64,000 nt of DNA, taken from the NCBI RefSeq assembly GCF_932526225.1, contig NC_064048.1, forward strand, positions 9,386,515-9,450,514. The letters are read 5' to 3'. The first letter of the stretch is position 1; each line of letters opens with the position of its first letter. Source of the DNA: Nematostella vectensis (Eukaryota > Cnidaria > Anthozoa > Actiniaria > Edwardsiidae). This document shows, piece after piece, positions 56,101 through 64,000 of this stretch. The notes beneath the pieces are model-generated. The model made no database searches. It saw only the letters and a list, made by a program, of their open reading frames with translations, and was not told where the DNA came from. A program made the position numbers and the translations under genes.

Positions 56101-59100
56101 TTTCAGTCAAAGCACGAAAGTGTCATCTTCCAGTACAAGGGCTCCGAACCGCCCCTCTCCGTCTGTAGCTTCAGCACTCTGAATGTAGACCCGCCTGAGC
56201 CATTTGCAAACCTGACAGCAGACTGTCATCCTATTGCCACAAAGTCACGCCGCTACAGCCAAGAAGATTCCACGTTCATTGATGAAGAAGTTAAGAGGCT
56301 GCTTAATGAAGGAATCATTGAGCCCAGTCGCTCTCCATGGCGAGCACAAGTTGTAGTAACCAAGGATGAGAATCACAAGAAGAGGCTAGTAATTGATTAC
56401 TCACAGACCATCAACAGGTTTACCCTCCTCGACGCATTCCCATTACCACGAATAACCGACTTGGTTAACCAGATCGCCCAGTACAAAATCTTCAGCACTA
56501 TTGATCTACGCAGTGCTTATCATCAGATCCCTCTCAAAGATGAGGATAAACCGTACACAGCATTCGAAGCTAGAGGTAACCTGTATCAGTTTAGCCGACT
56601 CCCATTCGGCGTCACCAACGGGGTGGCCTGCTTCCAGAGAGAGATGACTAAGTTTGTGGAAGAGAACAATCTCAAAGCGGTCTTCCCTTATCTCGACAAC
56701 ATCACAATCTGTGGGAAAGACCAAGAAGAGCATGATTCCAACCTTCAGAGTTTCCTTGAAGCTGCTAAGCGCAAGAACATCTGCTATAACAACGACAAGA
56801 GCATCTTCTCCACCGGACGTCTTCCTATCCTTGGATATGTGGTTGAGGAAGGGAATATCAGTCCAGACCCAGAACGTCTACGCCCTTTGCGAGAGCTACC
56901 CGTTCCAAGTGACTCAAAGTCTCTGAACAGATGCCTCGGATTGTTTTCCTACTACTCACAATGGATACCCGCATACTCGGATCGAATCAAGCCAATAACC
57001 TCCTGCAAGGTTTTTCCATTACCCGAGCCCGCTGTCGCGGCCTTTGAGAGTATCAAGAAGACGGTGGAGAAAGCTTTTGTTAGTGCAATCGATGAAAGCA
57101 TTCCATTTGAAGTTGAGACGGATGCTTCAGAGGTGGCATTAGCTGCCACTCTCAGCCAAAATGGGAGGCCAGTTGCATTCTTCTCAAGAGCCTTACAGGG
57201 CAGCGAGCTCAAGCACGCCTCAGTTGAGAAAGAGGCACAAGCGATTGTAGAAGCTGTCCGACACTGGAGGCACTTCCTAACAGGGAGGCACTTCACTCTT
57301 AAAACAGACCAGAAATCAGTATCTTACATGTTTGACCAGTGCCACAAAGGAAAGATCAAGAATGATAAGATCATGCGGTGGAAGATCGAACTCTCCTGCT
57401 ATAGTTTCGATATCATTTACCGTCCTGGTAAAGAGAACATTCCACCCGACACTCTGTCCAGAGCTACTTGCGCCACGTTGAGTGAAGATCCCCTCTACCA
57501 GCTCCACGAGTCACTCTGTCATCCAGGGGTCACCCGACTCAACCACTTCGTACGCACCAAGAACCTCCCTTATTCCCTTGAGGAGATCAAGAGCATGACA
57601 AGTAAGTGTCCAGTTTGTTGTGAATGCAAACCACAGTTTCATCAACCTCCCAAAGTTCCTCTCATTAAGGCTACTAAACCTTTCGAGAGGATAAACATTG
57701 ATTTCAAGGGCCCCTTGCCAAGTAACAATGGCAACAAGTTCTTCCTCAATGTGGTTGATGAATATTCAAGATTCCCTTTTGTCTTCCCTTGTCCTGATGT
57801 GTCTACACCAACAGTGATCAAGTGTCTTACCTCCTTGTTTACGATGTTCGGTATGCCAGCCTATGTACATTCGGACAGGGGCTCCTCCTTGATCAGCCAG
57901 GAACTGCGAGACTTCCTGAATGAAAAAGGGGTAGCCACAAGCAGGACAACTGCTTACAATCCCGAAGGCAATGGGCAAGTGGAGAGGTATAATGGAGTGG
58001 TATGGAAGGCAATTTCAGCATCCCTGAAGTCTAAGAATCTGCCAGTAAAGCGCTGGCAAGAAGTCCTCCCTGATGTTCTACACTCCATTCGTTCTCTGTT
58101 GTGCACGGCTACCAATGAGACACCCCATGAGCGATTCTTCGGTTTTCCCAGGCGATCCTCTTCCGGATCTTCCATCCCAACATGGATGAGTGAGCCTGGA
58201 CCGGTCCTACTCAAGCGTCACGTCCGTGCAAGCAAGACAGATCCGTTAGTTGATGAGGTGGAATTGCTTCAGGCGAATCCTCACTACGCCCATGTGCGCT
58301 ATCCAGATGGCCGAGAAACAACAGTCTCTACCAAGCATCTTGCCCCCAAAGGTGAAGTACCAATAATGTACCCACTCCCTCAAGTTAAGCCTACTGTTCC
58401 AGGTGAGCATCACCCTGCTACTGGTAGTTCCCCACCTTCCTCGGAGATAGAAGTGGAGATAGGTGTGGGCGAAGAAGTGCCACAGGTCAGTACAGGTCTT
58501 GATGGGCAGCCTCCTTTGCGACGTTCGGAGAGGACCCGACGTCCGGTGGACAGACTTAACCTCTAACCGAGGGGTGAATGTAGTATTTATGTTACGTTAA
58601 GAACCTTGAACATTGAATGCCCCCGTGCTCAGACTTAACCTCTAACAGAGGGGTGAATGTAGTATTTATGTATGTTAAGAACCTTGAACATTACGTGTTG
58701 GGCTGCCTGTGTTATGTTTATTGTTGTACAGCGGTTTTACCCCATAGAATCTCTAGGGGCAGCCATCTTGCTTAGTTTTCGGTTTAGTTTTACAAGCTGT
58801 AGATTTATGTTGATTAAAGCCTCAGTTTAGAGGCATACCTTCTACTACACATCCGACCTGCAGCTTGCATATTGTACCCTTCGTCCCGTTGTGCCTGCGT
58901 GCCTCTCACAACTGGCCACAAGTTTTGATCCCCAGTTAGGACATTAGTTGGTTCTCCCCTTTGCTCCAAGGGTTTTTTCCAAGCTCTCCAGTTTTCCACC
59001 CTCCACAAAAACAAACAACAAACTGTGATCCTTAACTGGATTCCTTTATCAAACATGAGTTGTATGGTGGCTGTCTGAGGTACCCTCATACTGCATGCCT

Positions 59101-62100
59101 CCAACTTGATGTTGAATTTTGTGTTCTTGTTGTATCTAACAGTATTAGGGTGATTACCTCATATTCTAACTTAGTATATAAAACTCGGGAACCTCGCAAG
59201 AACAAGCGATTTGATTAATTGAGAAACTCGAAATAAAATGCAATATACACCTCCTAGGAGGTGGATTTTTTCCTGCGCCCGGAAATCAAGCAAAATGTTG
59301 GGTGTCGGTTCCCAAGTGTTTCGGAAAAGAAAACTGCTCTTAAAGCTTGTTTTATATACTAAAACAATTATACCATTTCCATAGTGGCTTAAAAAATATC
59401 TACATACCTCAAGCCTTTGGCTCTCGGTAGATATTTAGTCACTGTCCACCTCAATGGAAATGGTATGATTGTTATATATTCTGTTTTTATATATTCATGT
59501 TTACGTATCTTCCAGACCTTATGGCAAGGTGACATTGACAGACTGTGCCAGTGGATCCAGGAAAAGCTTACTGAAGTTAATCAACTTTCCAGCACAACAC
59601 AGCAAGTGAGGTTCTTTAGATCAACCATTCTGGTAGATAGTGTTAGTGGTTGGATGTGGGTTTAAAGTCAACCAACCATGATGTGAGAATCATAGTGATT
59701 AACACAATCTTCAATAGGATATTAATGCATTGAAATTAATGTTTAGCCTTGCTATCTACAGTACAGGTCTAGAGTAACATAACCTCCACTCGAGAGTGTC
59801 GAGTCCTCATTAGCACTCGCACCACTCGAGAATCTAGACTCGCACTTTTAATGAGGCAATCGAGAACTTAGCCACTCGCCACTCGCAGGAATCGAACCGC
59901 TCGCACTTTCAGCGAGTGGGAAGGTTTAAGAATGATCAATCAAACACGGGGATCTTAAAGAAATAACGCAACGCTTCTTAGACGAAATATTTATTACATC
60001 GATGCTCTTAAAAAAATGCTCATAGGAAATATTGATTCACTTTTCAGATAAAAACTTACATCAAAAGATATCTCAAATAGTTTGTGGCTGATCGGAAGGC
60101 TTACAGAATAAAAGGTTATGATAAATCAAACATGCGAGATCTGATGAAGAAACGACGAGGTTTCTGGTTTCGTGTTATTCTCATAGACGAAATGCGTAAC
60201 ACGATGACGCTCTGACATGTGTTCGTAGGAAATATTTTATTTATACTCTCGAGAGACACTCGAGAAGAATATGCACGAGTCTCGAGTACTTGCGAGTGGA
60301 GGTTATGTTACTCTAGACCTGTACTGTAGCTAAGTGGAGGTTATATCAAACATATAAAATGTAACAATTAAAGTAACAATTATTTCTGGCCAAGCTTTAC
60401 TTGAATTTGTAAATTAACCTGCCTTAAAGGGCACTTAAAAGGTGAAAGAGTGATTTTTAGTGTAATTTCAGAAGACTTGAAAGCAGTCAAAATTAATCAG
60501 AATCTGTGATTCTATAATCACTCTGTGATTCAATTTGCTCTTGATTTGTTTATATCCTAATGGAAGTCTGATCAGCCTTACAGTATGTATGTACAGTCTA
60601 GATCATATGGAAGTCTTATCAGCCTTACAGTATGTATGTACAGTCTAGATCATATGGAAGTCTTATCATCCTTACAGTATGTATGTACAGTCTAGATCAT
60701 ATGAAAGTCTTATCAGCCTTATAGTATGTATATACAGTCTAGATCATATGGAAGTCTGATCAGCCTTACAGTATGTATGTACAGTCTAGATCATATGGAA
60801 GTCTGATCAGCCTTACAGTATGTATGTACAGTCTAGATCATATGGAAGTCTGATCAGCCTTACAGTATGTATGTACAGTCTAGATCATATGGAAGTCTGA
60901 TCAGTCTTACAGTATGTATGTACAGTCTAGATCATATGAAAGTCTGATCAGCCTTACAGTATGTATGTACAGTCTAGATCATAGGGAAGTCTTATCAGCC
61001 TTACAGTATGTACAGTATGTACAGTCTAGATCATATGGAAGTCTGATCAGCCTTACAGTATGTATGTACAGTCTAGATCATATGGAAGTCTGATCAGCCT
61101 TACAGTATGTATGTACAGTCTAGATCATATGGAAGTCTTATCAGCCTTACAGTATGTATGTACAGTCTAGATCATATGGAAGTCTGATCAGCCTTACAGT
61201 ATGTATATACAGTCTAGATCATATGGAAGTCTGATCAGCCTTACAGTATGTATGTACAGTCTAGATCATATGGAAGTCTGATCAGCCTTACAGTATGTAT
61301 GTACAGTCTAGATCCATAGCCAGGGGGTAGTTTTGTAGTCTTGGAAGGACCATTTCATTTGTCTTGAAAGTCCATCGAAGTACTGTTTGCAAGTGAGGGC
61401 AAGATGGCCAGCTGAGTCACTCTACTCAAAATCCAGGCTACGGTCCTTTATTAGCAATAAGTATTACTGAATTATTCCATACTATTCTCTCTTAAAGCTA
61501 AGCGATGAAGTGGCAATTCTAGAGCCTGCAGGGATTTTTGGCCTGGAGGGTGAACTCCATGTGTCTCTCATTGAGATCCTTCACTACCCCCAACTGCTCT
61601 TCAATCAGAAGCTTGCAAGCCTGTTTTCAAAGGCTGTCGAAGCCATTCTTAGCCAAGGAGATGAAATCGCTGTTGAGGAGAAACTTCCTGGAGTGTATTT
61701 GTTGTTGATACACCCTGATATTAAGGTACAGTACATTGGGTTTCTTTGTCCTTTCTGCTATGTTGAATATTCTGCAAGCTCTGGGTCACAGTGATACAGT
61801 TGATAGTCAAAACAGTTTTCTGCCTTTCCTCATTCTAATGTCCAATAGTGCTTGAACAAGGCGGTCTACATACTGTAGATTTAGCCCTGGCAGCAGTAGG
61901 GAACAGGGTTGTCCAATACACCAACAATGCATGACACGGGAGGGTATTAGAGAACAAGGTAAATCAATGTAAGGAAGCAGTGCCATGCATACATTTGTCA
62001 GGGTATTGGGCAATAACTCCCTGTTAGAGGAAAACAAGGATGTTTTCTACTTTTTTCTCCATTCTTAAAAATACAATCATGTAAATAAATCATGGTCTAT

Positions 62101-64000
62101 ATGTATAATGATAAAATAATGAGAGAGAAAAAAAAGGGTTTTCGTGAGGCTCGTGGGGGCCTTGATTTATACCGTTCAATGTCGCATTTAATGTTTTTGC
62201 CCTGTCAAAAAGATCACACAGCCCAGTTAAAAACCTAACAAATGATTTAGCTTAGTATTTTTAACTTCAGGGTTTTTATTTTCTACTGTACCGTATCTAT
62301 AGCTCCGCAGATGGGCAGAGAGAACTGCACAACAGCTTGGCCCCATCTCACTAGATGACTATGACAGCATCAGTAAGATGGTCCAGATGATAAGCTATGT
62401 CGCCACCTTCAACCAGTTTGATAATGTGATACAAGAGGACAACACACTATTGCTTCCAAGTCACCTTGTCCCTTTAAGCTCACAAAAGACTTACTGGGGA
62501 GGAATATGCTGGCTGCTCCATCAGTTTGACAGTGAGACGGTCAGAGTGAAGTTATTGGCAGAACAAGGGGGCTGGCAGGAACTGCCTACTATTCTGGTGT
62601 TTGCCATAGAAGATCATTCTCTTAAAGGTAAGAGACATGCCTATAGTAAAATGGGTTCAGGGGGCTGGACACCTTGACTTGAACGTCCACTTAGTGTAAA
62701 TGAGAGAAAGATCACTTCAAATGAATCACTCTTGAACAAGGGAGATGTAACATCCATATACAAGTCGCAACATTTGTTATAACAACCCAAGAAGAAGACT
62801 GTTCCCGAGTTTGAGAGCAGGACTTTTAAATCTCTGGGGCCAGTTCCTAGAAGGCAGGTTAGCGCTAACCTATAGGGATAAATACATCTTGACATTTGAT
62901 TGGTTAAAAGGGCATTCATCCCTGGGTTAGCGTTAACCTGCTTTCTACTGTAGGAACCCGGCCCAGAAGAATACTAAGTTGGTGTAAACTTGGTTGGTTC
63001 GCCCCCTGGACCTCTTGCTTGAGAAACGGAACCTTTACCACTCAGCTGTGACATACTGTATCTTGAAGGGAGAGGGCGCAACTTTCCCTTTGGGGGAAAA
63101 GAAATGATTTTAAACATTTTTGTGTTACAAACACTCAACTTTATGCAGCAGCTTTAATAAAATCCTGGATTTGCCAACACTAACCAGTGTGCCACTCTCA
63201 GCACCACTTGTAAAGCCACTCTTTTCCTTTTTTTTTTTCAGGAAAACAAGCATTCTGGTCAGTTCTCCGTTGCCTGAGTATTCTCCTGGAGCAGTATGGC
63301 TGCCGTCTATGGAGTCATGATTTTAGTGCCGACAAGGTGCTCGACATGGTTACAGGACATCCTGTGTTTGTAGAAGAGATTCTCAAACTCCAAATGTCTG
63401 CATGCAGCATGTTCATCAAGAAAGACCCAGATATAGACTGTTCGCAGAGCTCACAGGTAAGCAGGGGTTTCATAAGGCCCTAGCAGAACTGCCATCTATT
63501 TTACAACAAGCGCTGGAAAAAAGTTTCATTTGAACCAGTAAAATTTAATAACTTCCACCTGCCTACTCTGAAACTTAATGAAACCCTTGGGTTAGCACAG
63601 CAGTGGAAGATCCAGATTTTTTTTGAAATTGCTGCATGATACATACAGTTTTGTGGAGGTGTGTACTGTAGGTTTTATCTAAAGACTTTGACTAAAGAAA
63701 ATGTGTTAAGACGGAAAGCAAGAAAAAAATAGCGTAAGACATCAAAATCCACATTTTTAAAGCTTTGCAAAGCAGCACTCTGTGTCCAAGAAAACTCTAA
63801 GAGATGGGATGTTTGGCTCTAATGTAATTGAGTGTTTGAAGGTCATGTTATTTGTCCACAGAGTTCACAGAGCAATTCATGTGGCGCTACTCAAAGGATA
63901 GCCCTTGCTTGGTTCGGACCGTTTGTGACATCTCTTCTTGATTATGGTGACGTGATGGAAGGAGCTGTGACCAAGGTTATCACCTACCTACACGACTTAT
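53170..64000 (+). CDS. SETX: Senataxin-like helicase, N-terminal part (3' end outside window)
   Basis: Exons: probable first 53170-53184 (ATG plus four codons, donor ACA|GTATGT), 54244-54447, 59516-59605, 61498-61725, 62303-62627, 63242-63456 and 63862 to the window end. Phases match at every join. The predicted protein has the senataxin N-terminal layout: paired CxxC (CEWC, YCSDCVVEYH), then LLEILHYP-like SLIEILHYPQLLFNQ, LPGVYLLLIHPDIK, RRWAERTAQQLG, LLLPSHLV, YWGGICWLL and WFGPFVTSLLDYGDV. Senataxin is a nuclear RNA/DNA helicase (Sen1 family) acting on R-loops and transcription termination; the helicase core would lie beyond the window. The five-codon first exon is inferred; the rest is strong. 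The second intron (54448-59515) holds a nested SINE and LTR element. Confidence 0.82.
54005..54158 (-). mobile_element. MITE fragment, family of 24547-24819
   Basis: Inverted copy of the interior of the 273-bp MITE (AAAGCCAAAATCTGGTTATG, GTGCACTTCGGCCTTATG). Terminal repeats are absent. Lies in the first intron of the senataxin-like gene. Confidence 0.7.
54774..54965 (+). repeat. 5' LTR
   Basis: 192 bp, TGTAGTATTTATG ... CTTCTACTACA. It contains GCAGCCATCTTG and a small hairpin GCCTC/GAGGC at 54935-54950. No consensus TATA box is obvious. Confidence 0.93.
54922..54979 (+). promoter_or_regulatory. Probable self-priming site of the retrotransposon
   Basis: TATGTTGATTAAA (54922-54934) inside the LTR is perfectly complementary to TTTAATCAACATA (54967-54979), which starts two bases after the LTR end. 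A hairpin sits in the loop. This resembles Tf1/sushi-type self-priming, where the RNA 5' end anneals to the primer site; that use here is inference. Confidence 0.6.
54994..58566 (+). CDS. Gag-Pol polyprotein of LTR retrotransposon
   Basis: Single 1190-residue frame. A Gag-like N-terminus is followed by two CCHC zinc knuckles (about residues 212-225 CFFCGNKKHPRPKC and 232-245 CNKCQKKGHFAKVC). Then come an aspartic protease (DSGS, about 294), reverse transcriptase (FSTIDLRSAYHQIPL about 500; FSRLPFGV; YLDN about 565), RNase H (VETDASE about 706) and integrase with a His/Cys zinc site (HESLCHPG ... CPVCCEC, from about 837). The DDE residues lie in NIDFKG (902), HSDRGS (958) and NGQVERYN (about 995). 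Domain order RT-RH-IN marks Ty3/gypsy. The RT active site reads YLDN rather than the usual YxDD. No stop or frameshift is present, and no chromodomain is recognised. Confidence 0.93.
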   Translation: MDKVLRPERLETDPNSSTAQKEWLHWKRTFENFVQVLPQTGLDKLTVLTNFVSPTLFQHIEDCTEYDAAIEALQALYVRPRNEIFARHLLATRRQQPSESLDEYLQALKTLSKDCDFKSVTAAQYSEESIRDAFITGLKSNTIRQRLLENKTLDLKTMFDQARALESAMRSSESYGAPQIPINAALPCNSTSLSAEQPDESTVATMKLDKATCFFCGNKKHPRPKCPALEAICNKCQKKGHFAKVCKGKAVPKERVSAATWSPILATLTANPPKSLSKSCGVVNIQGLQVKALFDSGSSESYIHPSLVEQASLTVQPSSSTVSMATSSTGAIKVSGTCTVDLTYQGRRYEGLKFSVLPGLCADLILGVDFQSKHESVIFQYKGSEPPLSVCSFSTLNVDPPEPFANLTADCHPIATKSRRYSQEDSTFIDEEVKRLLNEGIIEPSRSPWRAQVVVTKDENHKKRLVIDYSQTINRFTLLDAFPLPRITDLVNQIAQYKIFSTIDLRSAYHQIPLKDEDKPYTAFEARGNLYQFSRLPFGVTNGVACFQREMTKFVEENNLKAVFPYLDNITICGKDQEEHDSNLQSFLEAAKRKNICYNNDKSIFSTGRLPILGYVVEEGNISPDPERLRPLRELPVPSDSKSLNRCLGLFSYYSQWIPAYSDRIKPITSCKVFPLPEPAVAAFESIKKTVEKAFVSAIDESIPFEVETDASEVALAATLSQNGRPVAFFSRALQGSELKHASVEKEAQAIVEAVRHWRHFLTGRHFTLKTDQKSVSYMFDQCHKGKIKNDKIMRWKIELSCYSFDIIYRPGKENIPPDTLSRATCATLSEDPLYQLHESLCHPGVTRLNHFVRTKNLPYSLEEIKSMTSKCPVCCECKPQFHQPPKVPLIKATKPFERINIDFKGPLPSNNGNKFFLNVVDEYSRFPFVFPCPDVSTPTVIKCLTSLFTMFGMPAYVHSDRGSSLISQELRDFLNEKGVATSRTTAYNPEGNGQVERYNGVVWKAISASLKSKNLPVKRWQEVLPDVLHSIRSLLCTATNETPHERFFGFPRRSSSGSSIPTWMSEPGPVLLKRHVRASKTDPLVDEVELLQANPHYAHVRYPDGRETTVSTKHLAPKGEVPIMYPLPQVKPTVPGEHHPATGSSPPSSEIEVEIGVGEEVPQVSTGLDGQPPLRRSERTRRPVDRLNL
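58579..58614 (+). repeat. Partial extra copy of the LTR start
   Basis: A 36-bp imperfect copy of the first bases of the LTR (TGTAGTATTTATGTTACG), preceded by the same GAGGGGTGAA purine tract that precedes the true 3' LTR 79 bp later. It reflects a small tandem duplication across the gag-pol end and LTR boundary. Confidence 0.75.
58658..58849 (+). repeat. 3' LTR
   Basis: 192 bp, identical by eye to 54774-54965. Preceded by a short purine-rich tract (AGAGGGGTGAA) that may serve as the polypurine tract. Confidence 0.93.
59756..60329. mobile_element. MITE with perfect terminal inverted repeats, senataxin intron
   Basis: Both ends read CTACAGTACAGGTCTAGAGT inward and continue through AACATAACCTCCACTCG. 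The interior arms are rich in CTCGAG/CACTCG. Target duplication unclear (flanks CTAT and CTAA). Confidence 0.8.
60560..61313. repeat. 47-bp minisatellite, senataxin intron
   Basis: About 16 units of 47 bp (GGAAGTCTGATCAGCCTTAC, AGTATGTATGTACAGTCTAG), very homogeneous except scattered G/T changes and one unit with an extra TACAGTATG. Lies between exons 59516-59605 and 61498-61725. Confidence 0.95.
62837..62964. mobile_element. Foldback MITE, family of 27078-27209
   Basis: Arms GGGCCAGTTCCTAGAAGGCA and complement of TGTAGGAACCCGGCCC, with inner GGTTAGCGCTAACC / GGTTAGCGTTAACC. In the intron before the exon at 63242. Confidence 0.7.

Larger units (their letters stand above)
54769..58854 (+). 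mobile_element. Complete Ty3/gypsy-type LTR retrotransposon
   Basis: The target duplication CATCC (54769-54773, 58850-58854) encloses two 192-bp LTRs (54774-54965, 58658-58849) that begin TG, end CA and appear identical, with one 1190-codon gag-pol frame between them. Identical LTRs and an intact frame mean a young, possibly active copy. The leader between LTR and ATG is only 28 bases. No tRNA-type primer site is seen; instead a 13-base self-complementary site follows the LTR. Confidence 0.93.
54690..59155 (+). mobile_element. tRNA-SINE (family 1) split by an LTR retrotransposon
   Basis: The SINE head (AGGCACAGTTGGCAGAGCAT) lies before 54774. Its body (TTTCCACCCTCCACAAAAAC, GTTGTATCTAACAGTATTAGG) resumes at 58855. 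The interrupted halves are separated only by the LTR element and its 5-bp target duplication. Confidence 0.75.

Overview
This looks like nuclear DNA of an animal, most likely an anthozoan cnidarian such as a sea anemone or coral. The evidence is spliced genes with GT-AG introns, extracellular PAN, ILEI, EMI, EGF and fibrinogen-like domains, a TRIM ligase with a filamin repeat, a senataxin homologue, and dense MITEs, tRNA-derived SINEs and minisatellites. The species assignment is inference. Nothing bacterial or viral is seen.

Layout. (1) 1-14629 (copy A) and 27234-42794 (copy B) are two direct copies of one segment. Each carries, in order, a small membrane-protein ORF (minus strand), a tRNA-SINE with an internal minisatellite, a 17-bp array, a 2.1-kb inverted-repeat element, a three-exon PAN+ILEI gene (plus), a 34-bp array and a dead TRIM gene (plus). 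(2) The spacer 14630-27233 holds a gene rebuilt here from nine exons with matching phases: EGF, EMI (three exons), EGF, EGF, fibrinogen-like (three exons). It is surrounded by nested MITEs. (3) 42795-48532 has no convincing host gene. It holds a 2.37-kb element with long inverted repeats, a repeat array rich in TGACGTCA, and a SINE. (4) 48533-50760 (minus) is an intact two-exon TRIM paralogue of the dead copies. (5) 53170-64000 (plus) is the 5' part of a senataxin-like gene running off the window. Its second intron holds an apparently intact Ty3/gypsy-type retrotransposon with identical 192-bp LTRs, inserted into an older SINE.

How the parts relate. The PAN-ILEI and EGF-EMI genes are probably secreted or cell-surface proteins. 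Intron phases would allow the PAN exon to splice into the EGF gene, but nothing proves it. The three TRIM loci show an intact gene and a decayed relative whose first nonsense codon predates the A/B duplication. A/B differences are mostly mobile-element presence/absence, array length and scattered substitutions. The pair may therefore be a recent segmental duplication or two haplotypes wrongly joined in assembly. Long ORFs inside the 17-, 34-, 41- and 58-bp arrays are repeat artefacts.
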